Source: Candidatus Nitrosopumilus sp.
Lineage (GTDB): Archaea; Thermoproteota; Nitrososphaeria; Nitrososphaerales; Nitrosopumilaceae
Reading direction: 5' to 3'
Length of the DNA: 40,688 nucleotides
NCBI GenBank assembly: GCA_029861785.1
Contig: JAOTYR010000004.1
Coordinates: forward strand, 1 to 40,688
Under the pieces are notes generated by a model that was not told the DNA's origin, searched no databases, and was given only the letters and a program-made list of their open reading frames with translations. The translations under genes were made by a program, and so were the position numbers. Below are positions 16,600-24,326 of this stretch, piece by piece (the stretch's first letter is position 1; each line of letters opens with the position of its first letter).

Positions 16600-16929
16600 T
16601 TAGGCTTGAAGAGCTCTATCAATCATATTTTTGTAGGATTCTTTGGATGCGGCACCAACTTGCTGGCTGACTATTTCACCCTTATTTAGAAGAATTAAAG
16701 TTGGAATGCTAAAGACATTGTATTTTGAGGCTAAATCATTAGCTTCATCTACATTGACTTTGACAAACTTTACTTTACCTTCATAATCAGTTGCCAATTC
16801 TTCAACTACAGGGCCAACCATTCTACATGGACCACACCATTCGGCCCAAAAGTCAACAAAGACAGGAATATCAGAATTAACTACATCGATTTCCCAAGAC
16901 TTTGTATCAGAAACTTGTGTTACTCCCAT
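16600..16929 (-). CDS. trxA: Thioredoxin
   Basis: 109-residue classical thioredoxin: VFVDFWAEWCGPCRMVGP with C32/C35, KFVKVNVDEANDLASKY, cis-proline in FSIPTLIL, and GEIVSQQVGA. Cytoplasmic, no signal. Closer to canonical thioredoxin in length than the extended protein at 616-1017. It stands alone with its own upstream region; the next gene is divergent. A general protein-disulfide reductant role is the safe call. Confidence 0.95.
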   Translation of the reverse strand: MGVTQVSDTKSWEIDVVNSDIPVFVDFWAEWCGPCRMVGPVVEELATDYEGKVKFVKVNVDEANDLASKYNVFSIPTLILLNKGEIVSQQVGAASKESYKNMIDRALQA

Positions 16930-17021
16930 TATAATTATACTAAATCAAAGATACCTAAAAATGTTAACCAGAATAAATACAACATCTTTGGCAATAATTA
17001 GAATGAAACTAATTGAATTTT

Positions 17022-17030
17022 CATATATAC
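17022..17030 (+). promoter_or_regulatory. TATA-like box for PRC-barrel zinc protein
   Basis: CATATATAC is about 33 bases upstream of the ATG at 17059, leaving a leader of about 8 bases. Confidence 0.5.
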
Positions 17031-17058
17031 TTAAATGACGTTTTAGAAAATCTGAAAT

Positions 17059-17838
17059 ATGAGTGCTGAACTTAGACTCAAAAAATTAAGAGGTTCTGGA
17101 GGCTATGTAATGGCAACTATTAATGACGAACAACAAATGAAAGGAAATCTTGGAGGTCCTGATTTATTTTTAGCTCCAATTGGCCGATTAGACTCAGAAA
17201 TTATTACTAAACATTTTTGCAATACATGTGAAAAAGAGTTTGAAGGCTCACCAAAAATTGAATATGAGAATCCAAATGAGGAAGTAGCAGAGAATCTAAT
17301 TCTTGCAGAAAAAGGACAATACATTTGTAATAACTGTAATTCAACCATTGCAGAATATAGAGAATTTAGAAAACAAGATGAAATTCAAGAGATTGGATCT
17401 GCAAAACCACTAGAAAATGTAACACAATCAACACAGGTACCACCTGAATCTGTAATTCAAGAACCAGCACAAATTACAACTCAGATTGAACAAGTTTCAA
17501 CCGAGACTTCATCCTCTAATAAAGCAACAGAACCTTCGCCAGTTGGATCAGTTAGTTCAATTGAAGGATTAGGAGTGTATAATGAAAATGCAAAAAAGAT
17601 TGGAGTCGCAAAACAAGTAGGAATTGATTCAAATCAAACAATGGTTTTACAAATTACAAAAAATGACGGAACTGAGGGGAGTGTTCCTTGGAATAGTATA
17701 GGAAAAGTAGGAGACGTTATTCTTTTAGGCAATGTTGCTGCCCCACAAGATAACCCACCTGGAAAATGCTCTAGTTGTGGGTTTGTGAATAGTGAAGGTT
17801 CAAAGTTTTGTGAAGAGTGCGGAACAAAACTACAATAA
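17059..17838 (+). CDS. PRC-barrel protein with two zinc-binding modules
   Basis: 259 residues, no signal peptide. Residues ~54-95 contain CNTC and ICNNCN, a first zinc module; ~100-165 is a Gln/Thr/Ser-rich linker; ~168-228 (GLGVYNENAKKIGVAKQVGI, then VPWNSIGKVGDVILLG) reads as a PRC-barrel beta domain, a fold used in RNA-processing and photosynthetic reaction-centre adaptors; the end is a zinc ribbon, CSSCG...FCEECGTKL. The ribbon matches those of the two genes at 15311 and 15695, giving three such proteins in 2.6 kb. Likely adaptor; partner unknown. Followed 42 bases later by signal peptidase. Confidence 0.75.
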   Translation: MSAELRLKKLRGSGGYVMATINDEQQMKGNLGGPDLFLAPIGRLDSEIITKHFCNTCEKEFEGSPKIEYENPNEEVAENLILAEKGQYICNNCNSTIAEYREFRKQDEIQEIGSAKPLENVTQSTQVPPESVIQEPAQITTQIEQVSTETSSSNKATEPSPVGSVSSIEGLGVYNENAKKIGVAKQVGIDSNQTMVLQITKNDGTEGSVPWNSIGKVGDVILLGNVAAPQDNPPGKCSSCGFVNSEGSKFCEECGTKLQ

Positions 17839-17880
17839 TTTAATTGAATTTAATCAAAGGTAAAAAATGTGTGAAGATAA

Positions 17881-18588
17881 TTGGCGAAAAGATCTATTAA
17901 AAAAAGTGTAATCAAGGATATTGTAATCGTAGCTATTGGAGTATTCGTAATATGGATTGGATTAATAGCAGCTTTTGGTACTCAAAATCCGTTTTATGTG
18001 GTAGCAAGTGGAAGCATGATCCCAGAATTACAGGTCTATGATGTGTTGGTAGTTCAAGGACATATTACATTTGAAGAGATTCAAATTGGAGATATTATAG
18101 TATTTGATCGTCCGTCGGGACATGATAGAGTAATAGTTCATAGAGTGGTATCCATTACAGATGATAATCCAAAAACTATTAGAACTAAGGGAGACAACAA
18201 TGTAGCTTCTATTCCAGGAACTGATTTCCCTATTACAGAAAAGGAATACATTGGAAAAGTTCAATTTAAAATTCCACAAATTGGGTATGTGACTCAAGTT
18301 TTGAAACCCCCCACCAACTATATTCTAATAGCTTTAGTAATAGGAGTTATGATAGTAAAGGAAATCATAAAACGAAGAAATGTAAAAGATCTTTCTTTAA
18401 CTGATCCTTTAAAATCTAAAAACTCAGACTCGTTAGAAGATTATTCAGATCTTGACACAATAAAAAAAGACACTGCATACTCCAAACATTCGAATTCAAA
18501 AATTGTTAATGATAAAAATACTGAATCTTTGAAAGATCTGAAAAACAATGAAAAAAAATCTACTAATAGTAAGGATAAGGAAAATTAA
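17881..18588 (+). CDS. Signal peptidase I, archaeal/ER type
   Basis: Membrane protease that removes Sec signal peptides. 235 residues: TM1 ~12-32, catalytic S45 in ASGSMIPEL, H87 in VIVHRVV where bacterial enzymes have lysine, and D105 in TKGDNN, giving the Ser-His-Asp set of archaeal/ER Sec11-type enzymes. A second hydrophobic segment (ILIALVIGVMIVKEII) lies at ~150-166. The last ~60 residues are a Lys/Ser/Asp/Asn-rich tail absent from minimal family members. TTG start at 17881 (MAKRSIKKSVIKD). It would process the many exported proteins encoded in this window. Confidence 0.92.
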   Translation: MAKRSIKKSVIKDIVIVAIGVFVIWIGLIAAFGTQNPFYVVASGSMIPELQVYDVLVVQGHITFEEIQIGDIIVFDRPSGHDRVIVHRVVSITDDNPKTIRTKGDNNVASIPGTDFPITEKEYIGKVQFKIPQIGYVTQVLKPPTNYILIALVIGVMIVKEIIKRRNVKDLSLTDPLKSKNSDSLEDYSDLDTIKKDTAYSKHSNSKIVNDKNTESLKDLKNNEKKSTNSKDKEN

Positions 18589-18618
18589 TTAGCATTTTTC
18601 AAAATGGAATCAATTCTT

Positions 18619-18650
18619 TGATTTTTTGCCCATCATTTTTCATTGTTTTC
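18619..18650 (+). terminator. T-rich tract after signal peptidase
   Basis: Three T runs (ATTTTTTG, CATTTTTC, GTTTTC) occur within about 30 bases, roughly 30-60 bases past the signal peptidase stop, consistent with archaeal T-run termination. Confidence 0.35.
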
Positions 18651-18826
18651 TGATGTATTTTATTTAGTTATTACCTTTGACACTGAAAATTTGGGAATAA
18701 ATGATGGTTTATGTAAAAATTAACATTTGTTTGAAAAATTTTTAAAATTAGAATAAATTTAAAGAAATTTTGTCCTAGTCTTTATCAATTTTGGTTCGAA
18801 TTAAAAAATATGGGGGATAAAGTCAA

Positions 18827-18961
18827 ATGAAGGAAGATTTTGCTGAATACACAAAATGCCTATTGTGTAATCAAGCTCTGTTATATTGTGATTGTAGTTG
18901 TCCATATTGTGGAAAAAGAGAAGATTGCAATTGTGAGCTAAGGTCAATTCGCATTACCTAA
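18827..18961 (+). CDS. 44-residue eight-cysteine peptide
   Basis: From ATG 18827 to TAA 18961 a frame encodes 44 residues with eight cysteines at 11, 14, 21, 23, 25, 28, 34 and 36: CLLC, then CDCSCPYCG, then CNC. Six more residues follow before RIT-stop. The density exceeds any chance frame in such AT-rich DNA and suggests two zinc sites or a metal-thiolate cluster in the cytoplasm (no signal peptide). It is alone between signal peptidase and the convergent 4-hydroxybutyryl-CoA dehydratase. No named family recognised. Confidence 0.6.
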   Translation: MKEDFAEYTKCLLCNQALLYCDCSCPYCGKREDCNCELRSIRIT

Positions 18962-19018
18962 AAGAAATGAAGTTTACACTACCGTTTAAGATACAATTTA
19001 TTTAATGATAATTAACTT

Positions 19019-20551
19019 CTAATCAATAGAGTCTTTGGTTTTGAACACTCGGTTAAAATAATCAGATGGTTCGGAGGGCTCCTCCAAATCATTTGTGATT
19101 CCTGCCAGATTCTTTGCAAGATTCTTTTTGTATCCAATTTGCATCTGTCTTTGAATTTGGATTCTTTGTGCTTGTGGAGAGCCAGCTCCATGCATTGATT
19201 CTGTCAGATATCCTACGGCATTTCTTCCAAGGGTCATGTTTTCAATTAATCTAAGAATCCTCATTCTGTTTTCAACATCAGCCCCCTTACGTCCTGCTAG
19301 ATATTTTTTGAGAAGTGGTCCCACTTCTGGATGTCTGAAATCTTTTTCTGAAGGAAGTGTGACTACTAATCCTCCTGCAATATCTTGGGCTAGTCTACTT
19401 ATTTCATATGGGAACCTTGTAACATTATGCTTGCATACTTGAGCAAGCATATCATCATTAAGATAAACACCTGATTTCATTTGATGGCCTTGATGGGACG
19501 ATGCAATGCCTGCTGCAAAAATAGTTTCATTAAGATGTGTCATCTCAATAATCTTGTCCTTAATATGAGATACTTTTGGTATTCCATTATAATCAGCTAT
19601 TGCAGCTGCTGCACCAATTAAAACATCACCTAGCCCTGTTTTGCAGACATAACTTCGTCTATGATAACACGTAAAGCGTTCAATTAGCATTGAGGCAAAT
19701 TCATATTCTCCATTCATGAAAACTTTGTCCCATGGAATAAACACTCTATCTAAAATCATTAGTGCTTCTTGTCCTCCATACTTTGCATTTCCATCATCTA
19801 TGTCTCCTTCCTCCATGCTTCTAGTATCACATGATTGTCTTCCATAGATGTAAGTCACACCTTTAGCATCTGCGGGAATTGCTCCAACTACTGCCCAGTC
19901 TTTATCATTTTCTGTTAGTCTTACAGTTGGCATTAGAATAATCCAATGCGAGTTAATGCAACCAGTTTGATGAGCTTTTGCTCCTGAGACATAGATCCCA
20001 TTTTCATCTTTGTCAACTATTCTTGTAAACAAGTCAGGATCCTCTTGCTCTGCTGGTCCTTTACTTCTATCTCCTTTTGGGTCGGTCATAGCACCGCCAA
20101 TTACAAAATTTTCTTTTTGCATCATCTTTACAAATTCTAAGAATCTTTTATGATACTCGGTGCCATGTTTTTCATCTATTTCAAATGTAGTAGAATGCAA
20201 AGAATTGAGTGCATCCATTCCTACACATCTTTGAAAACATGTTCCGGTATTTTGCCCAAGTTTTCTTTGCATTTTATTTTGTAAAACCAAGTCTTGTGCG
20301 CTTTCTGCAATATGTAAAAATCGATTTACTTGTAATCCAGTAACTGATGATTGGGCAGTTGCAAGTTTTTCTTCCCTTATTGCAAGGTCATAAGTTTCTG
20401 CAACTGCGTTAATTGAAGGCCTAATCATTGGATGATCTACTGGTTCTTTGACTAGTTCGCCAAAAAGGAAAATTTTAAGATCTCGGCCTCTAAGACTTTC
20501 GATATATTCTTCTCCTGTTCTAATAGTCTTGAAACTCTCCACATTCGCCAT
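19019..20551 (-). CDS. abfD: 4-hydroxybutyryl-CoA dehydratase (HP/HB cycle)
   Basis: [4Fe-4S]/FAD enzyme converting 4-hydroxybutyryl-CoA to crotonyl-CoA, a key step of the archaeal HP/HB carbon-fixation cycle. 510 residues. Candidate cluster ligands are C105 and C109 (TGTCFQRCVG), H297 and C303 (YHRRSYVCKTG), corresponding to C99, C103, H292 and C299 of the Clostridium enzyme. The last pair is one residue closer here as I count it. FAD/CoA-binding segments (GGAMTDPKGDRS, HQTGCINSHW) are present. A TATA-like box at 20572-20580 gives a leaderless transcript. Upstream on the same strand is the ADP-forming synthetase, the arrangement reported for Nmar_0207/Nmar_0206. Confidence 0.93.
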   Translation of the reverse strand: MANVESFKTIRTGEEYIESLRGRDLKIFLFGELVKEPVDHPMIRPSINAVAETYDLAIREEKLATAQSSVTGLQVNRFLHIAESAQDLVLQNKMQRKLGQNTGTCFQRCVGMDALNSLHSTTFEIDEKHGTEYHKRFLEFVKMMQKENFVIGGAMTDPKGDRSKGPAEQEDPDLFTRIVDKDENGIYVSGAKAHQTGCINSHWIILMPTVRLTENDKDWAVVGAIPADAKGVTYIYGRQSCDTRSMEEGDIDDGNAKYGGQEALMILDRVFIPWDKVFMNGEYEFASMLIERFTCYHRRSYVCKTGLGDVLIGAAAAIADYNGIPKVSHIKDKIIEMTHLNETIFAAGIASSHQGHQMKSGVYLNDDMLAQVCKHNVTRFPYEISRLAQDIAGGLVVTLPSEKDFRHPEVGPLLKKYLAGRKGADVENRMRILRLIENMTLGRNAVGYLTESMHGAGSPQAQRIQIQRQMQIGYKKNLAKNLAGITNDLEEPSEPSDYFNRVFKTKDSID

Positions 20552-20571
20552 ATTGACACATCCTTGAACTT

Positions 20572-20580
20572 GTATAAAAA
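20572..20580 (-). promoter_or_regulatory. TATA-like box for 4-hydroxybutyryl-CoA dehydratase
   Basis: Minus-strand TTTTTATAC is centred about 25 bases from the ATG at 20551. A second AT-rich box (TTTTAAATAC, 20591-20600) lies further upstream and would give a ~20-base leader. Confidence 0.45.
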
Positions 20581-20619
20581 TTCTAAATTTGTATTTAAAA
20601 AGTCTAGGAAGGAATGCGA

Positions 20620-22716
20620 TCAGAGACCAATTCTGACATCAAGAATTCTACAACCTTTTCCTTTATCCATTACAAGAACAGGATTCATGTCTAATTCTTT
20701 GATTTCTTTAAAATCAGAGACAAGTTGTGAGAGTCTTTGAATGCATTCAGATAATTTTGTAATATCAGATGGTTTTTCACCCCTAACGCCTTTTAGAAGC
20801 TTTTGTGTCTTTATTTCAGATATCATATCGTCTGCCTCTTTGCTAGTGACTGGTGCTAGCTTGAATGTCACATCTTTTAGAACCTCTACATAAATTCCTC
20901 CCATTCCAAGCATAATTACAGGACCAAAACCTGGTTCTAATTTAGAGCCAATAATCATCTCCTTTCCACCTTTAACCATCTCAACAATTAGAACTCCTTT
21001 AATCTCAGCTTTCTTGTCATATTTTTTAGCATTTTTAACAATTGTTTTGAATGCATTTTTTACTTCTTTGTCGTTTGTTAGATTTACTTTAACCCCACCA
21101 GCATCTGACTTGTGAATTATTTGTGGTGATGCAATTTTCATTACAACTGGATATCCAATTTTGTTGGCAATTTTTACAGCCTCTGTTTCATCTTTAGCGA
21201 GAGCACTTGTAGGAAGAGGTAGACCATATGCTTTGAGAACCTCTTGTCCTTCTTCTTCAAGTAGATTTGGTCTCTTTTCTTTTTTGACTTCATCAAATAT
21301 TTTTCTGGCCTTTGCTTTGTTTACTTTGAATTTAGTTACTTTTCCTTCTGGAGTATTTATCCAAATTGCGAATTTTATCATTGCTGCAAGAGTCCTAATT
21401 GCTCCTTCTGCATATGTATAATATGGAACATCTCCTTTGGCTAAAATTTCTCTATTTGTAATACCTTCATCAAGTCCCATCAAACTAGCTAACATTGTTT
21501 TTTTGTATTTCTTTGACATTGAAACAATTACTTCTGCCAGCTTATCATAATTTAGAGTTCCAGATGGCGTACACATGGAGATAACAGAACCTACTTTAGG
21601 ATGCTTAAGAACTCTATCCAAAACATTATGGAATCTGTTAAAATCAGCATCTCCTACAATATCTACTGGATTACGGGAGCTTCCCCAAGGGGGAATGACC
21701 TCGTCAATTTTTGGACGAATACTTTCAATTTTGGCCATTCTAATTCCTAATTTAGAACATGCATCAGTGGAAATAATTGCAGGTCCACCTGCATTTGATA
21801 CAATAACTAAACCTCCTGCTGTTGGAAGTGGTTGTTTTGAAAACGCTGTCGCATAATCAAAGAGTTCGTCCATAGTATCAACTCGAATGGCTCCTGATTG
21901 CTTAAGTAATGCATCATAAATTTCATCAGAACCCATCAATGCACCTGTATGAGACATTGCAGCCTTGGCTCCTTCAGGGCTACGGCCTGATTTTAGAACT
22001 AAAACAGGTTTTTTTAGTTTCTTAGTAATATTTTTACAGACTTTGAGGAACTCCTGACCGTTTCCCATGTCCTCGAGATACATTACAATAACTTTGGTTT
22101 GCTTGTGTTCAGCTAACATCTTTAGTACATCAACTTCGCTCATTTGTGCCTTATTTCCCATACTGATAACTGCTGAAAAACCAATTCCCTGTGCACTAGC
22201 ATCTTCAACTAACGCTGCACAAATAGCTCCACTTTGAGAAACGAGTGCTATTTTTCCAGACTTTGGTGTTACTTTCAAAAAGGTAGAATTCATCATCGTC
22301 TTTGGAGCTAAATTCATTATGCCAAGACAATTTGGTCCAATTATTTGGATTTTGTATTTTTTTGCAATATCTTTTAGTTCTTGTTCTCTTTTGGCTCCTT
22401 CTTCATCTACTTCTTTGAATCCAGCTGTAATGATAATGACGCCTTTAATTTTTTTCTTGCCACATTCTTCTAAGACATTAGCTACCAAAGTATTTTTGAT
22501 TACAATAACAGCAAGATCTACAGATTTTGGAATATCCAAGACAGTTTTATAGGCTTTTTTGTAAAAGACGGTTTCTCTAGTTGGGCTAACAGGATAAACA
22601 GTTCCTGTAAAACCATTCATAATATTTGATGTAATAGTACTTCCAACACTACCTCGTTTGTCAGATGCACCGATAATTGCTATAGACTTTGGTGATAGAA
22701 AAACAGACTCGGCCAC
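20620..22716 (-). CDS. ADP-forming acyl-CoA synthetase, probable 4-hydroxybutyryl-CoA synthetase
   Basis: 698-residue single-chain ADP-forming acyl-CoA synthetase: CoA-binding Rossmann domain (SIAIIGASDKRGSVG), ligase domain with ITAGFKEVDEEG and the phosphohistidine loop AAMSHTGALMGSD, and a C-terminal ATP-grasp subdomain (GYPVVMKIASPQIIHKSDAGG, counted in two parts). In Nitrosopumilus the homologue next to 4-hydroxybutyryl-CoA dehydratase is the 4-hydroxybutyryl-CoA synthetase, a low-ATP-cost variant of the cycle; the closely related 3-hydroxypropionyl-CoA synthetase is the main alternative. GTG start at 22716. Substrate call rests on the neighbouring gene. Confidence 0.85.
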   Translation of the reverse strand: MAESVFLSPKSIAIIGASDKRGSVGSTITSNIMNGFTGTVYPVSPTRETVFYKKAYKTVLDIPKSVDLAVIVIKNTLVANVLEECGKKKIKGVIIITAGFKEVDEEGAKREQELKDIAKKYKIQIIGPNCLGIMNLAPKTMMNSTFLKVTPKSGKIALVSQSGAICAALVEDASAQGIGFSAVISMGNKAQMSEVDVLKMLAEHKQTKVIVMYLEDMGNGQEFLKVCKNITKKLKKPVLVLKSGRSPEGAKAAMSHTGALMGSDEIYDALLKQSGAIRVDTMDELFDYATAFSKQPLPTAGGLVIVSNAGGPAIISTDACSKLGIRMAKIESIRPKIDEVIPPWGSSRNPVDIVGDADFNRFHNVLDRVLKHPKVGSVISMCTPSGTLNYDKLAEVIVSMSKKYKKTMLASLMGLDEGITNREILAKGDVPYYTYAEGAIRTLAAMIKFAIWINTPEGKVTKFKVNKAKARKIFDEVKKEKRPNLLEEEGQEVLKAYGLPLPTSALAKDETEAVKIANKIGYPVVMKIASPQIIHKSDAGGVKVNLTNDKEVKNAFKTIVKNAKKYDKKAEIKGVLIVEMVKGGKEMIIGSKLEPGFGPVIMLGMGGIYVEVLKDVTFKLAPVTSKEADDMISEIKTQKLLKGVRGEKPSDITKLSECIQRLSQLVSDFKEIKELDMNPVLVMDKGKGCRILDVRIGL

Positions 22717-22735
22717 TTACTTGAAGTAAAAGATT

Positions 22736-22747
22736 TTCTATAATAAA
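22736..22747 (-). promoter_or_regulatory. TATA-like box for the acyl-CoA synthetase
   Basis: Minus-strand CTTTATTATAGA is centred about 25 bases from the GTG at 22716 and supports that start. Confidence 0.45.
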
Positions 22748-22780
22748 GTTATTCATAGAAAAGTCTGATCTCTCAAGTTT

Positions 22781-23137
22781 CTAGCTTCCCAACATTTTAC
22801 CTGCTAGATTTTCTTTTCTTGGAATCCAGGTTAGAGTAAGATTTGAATATTTTCCAATGATGGCCCATGCTTCTTGAGCCAGTTCTCGTAGTTGCTCATT
22901 GTTTATAGCAAATTCATGATTTAATTGATATATTGTATTTTTTGAATCACTAAAAATAATAATTTCATCAGAAGAGTTTTCAAATTGTTTTAATGCAGCA
23001 ATTATTGCCTTGTATTCAGCTTGATTATTGGTAATTCCTGGATTTTTTTCATAAAAGGATTCGCCTGTTTCTTTTACAAAAAAGCCATAGCCACTATTGT
23101 CTCCTCCAGAACCATCAACATACACGTTAATTACCAT
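22781..23137 (-). CDS. RNase HI-like protein lacking the last catalytic Asp
   Basis: 118 residues of RNase H fold. D8 (YVDGSGG), E41 (TNNQAEY) and D64 (IFSDSKN) match the catalytic D-E-D residues. The fourth acidic residue, expected in the C-terminal R-x-x-N-x-x-A-D motif, is glycine: RKENLAGKMLGS, and the protein ends six residues later. It could be a weakened nuclease, use a different ligand, or serve another purpose. It overlaps the end of the upstream membrane-protein gene by 11 bases, so it is likely the last gene of a four-gene operon with a regulator at the head. Confidence 0.8.
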   Translation of the reverse strand: MVINVYVDGSGGDNSGYGFFVKETGESFYEKNPGITNNQAEYKAIIAALKQFENSSDEIIIFSDSKNTIYQLNHEFAINNEQLRELAQEAWAIIGKYSNLTLTWIPRKENLAGKMLGS

Positions 23138-23570
23138 CTTTATACAACCTCGTCATTTTTACACTCAAATTTACTACTATCATATAGATTATTGTTGATA
23201 TAATTTGTGATGTAATTGAAGCCAAATAATGATCATAATTAATTGATAGCAAATAATATTGTAATATCCACCTTGTAATAGTATAAACGACTTCTGCAAT
23301 TCCTAATGAGGTTATTATTTTTATTAAATCATGATGAAGTTTTTCTTTATTTGTTTTTCCAGATTTTAGTAGGTATTTTTTTCTATTATCATAGTAATAC
23401 AAACCACCAAATGTAGAAAAATAAAACACATAATCAAAAATTAGAGTATAAGTAGTGTTTAGAAAATCTTCTTGGTCTGCTAAACTTTGAGCAATAATTG
23501 CTGAAAAAATAATTGATACTGCAAAAGCAATTAAAATATTTTTATTTAGTTTAAAATATTCTTGCAGCAT
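23127..23570 (-). CDS. Four-helix membrane protein, unknown
   Basis: 147 residues with hydrophobic segments near 12-30 (ILIAFAVSIIFSAIIAQSLA), 42-60 (LIFDYVFYFSTFGGLYYY), ~85-108 and ~115-137 (ITSQIISTIIYMIVVNLSV), separated by charged loops including DNRKKYLLKSGKTNKEK. No family recognised. Lies between a 94-residue membrane protein and the RNase HI-like gene, overlapping the latter. Confidence 0.7.
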   Translation of the reverse strand: MLQEYFKLNKNILIAFAVSIIFSAIIAQSLADQEDFLNTTYTLIFDYVFYFSTFGGLYYYDNRKKYLLKSGKTNKEKLHHDLIKIITSLGIAEVVYTITRWILQYYLLSINYDHYLASITSQIISTIIYMIVVNLSVKMTRLYKDGN

Positions 23571-23605
23571 TAGTTATCTCCAGTTGTGATACAATTAAAC
23601 TAAGA

Positions 23606-23890
23606 TTAGTCCAAAGTAATTTTTAGAAAGATTAACAATCCTGCTAATTCAGCAATACCTACTCCTAACATATATGGAAATATTTCATGTGAAAAAAGTT
23701 GGTCCATCGAAAAATATGCTAATCCTCCAATAATATTATGAAGAAACAACATGCTTGTTACAACTATCATTCCAAGTGGAAGTTGTGCTTTTGTTTTTCC
23801 ATACATTTTTCCAAAAATGTAAATCAATACTCCAAGTACTGCCATATTTGCAATAGAAACAATAGATAAAACTAGGGAAGTAGATTCCAT
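23606..23890 (-). CDS. 94-residue membrane protein, unknown
   Basis: Three hydrophobic helices: LVLSIVSIANMAVLGVLIYI near 6-25, LGMIVVTSMLFLHNIIGGLA near 39-58, and MLGVGIAELAGLLIFLKIT near 74-92. ATG at 23890 lies 25 bases after the upstream HTH regulator. Small three-helix proteins next to ArsR-like regulators are frequent in thaumarchaea and may be the regulator's target, but no function is known to me. Confidence 0.7.
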   Translation of the reverse strand: MESTSLVLSIVSIANMAVLGVLIYIFGKMYGKTKAQLPLGMIVVTSMLFLHNIIGGLAYFSMDQLFSHEIFPYMLGVGIAELAGLLIFLKITLD

Positions 23891-23915
23891 TTAGAGAGAA
23901 AAACCTCCTAAGCGT

Positions 23916-24218
23916 TTATTTACTTTTATCCAATTTAGCTTCGATTTCCTCAAATGTCTCAATATTAACTTCTAAAAAGGTAGAAATGAAATATGTGACT
24001 CCATATTTTTCTCCAACTTTGGTAATTAGGTTATTTTTCTCAAGAATCTTAATGTGATGCTGAATCGCCTTGTAATCTAAACCAAGATCTTTGGCTAGTT
24101 GATTGGTGTTTAATGGTGTTTTCTTCAAGGTAGAAATGATTCTAATGCGATTAAGTCCTCCCCGTGAGCCAAAAAAAATAAACCAGAGAAGTCTTTTTGC
24201 ATCAGAGTTATTTGCCAT
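23916..24218 (-). CDS. ArsR-like winged-helix regulator
   Basis: 100 residues. RLLWFIFFGSRGGLNRIRII-type opening, then a winged HTH: STLKKTPLNTNQLAKDLGLD (helices 2 and 3), YKAIQHHIKILEKNNLI (recognition helix) and the wing KVGEKYGVTYFI. No metal-binding cysteine cluster, so the signal is unknown. First gene of the operon with two membrane proteins and the RNase HI-like gene; likely controls that operon. Confidence 0.85.
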   Translation of the reverse strand: MANNSDAKRLLWFIFFGSRGGLNRIRIISTLKKTPLNTNQLAKDLGLDYKAIQHHIKILEKNNLITKVGEKYGVTYFISTFLEVNIETFEEIEAKLDKSK

Positions 24219-24285
24219 TAGTAATCAGTTTTTTGCGGTTTTCCACTAAAAGGTATTGCGTGTTGAATTCATGTACCTTAGAAAG

Positions 24286-24293
24286 TATAAAAT
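24286..24293 (+). promoter_or_regulatory. TATA box for the radical SAM gene
   Basis: TATAAAAT is centred 37 bases upstream of the ATG at 24327, a strong consensus-like box with an expected leader of about 12 bases. Confidence 0.55.
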
Positions 24294-24326
24294 AGATTAT
24301 TGTATTAATTTCTGTGATTTAATCGC

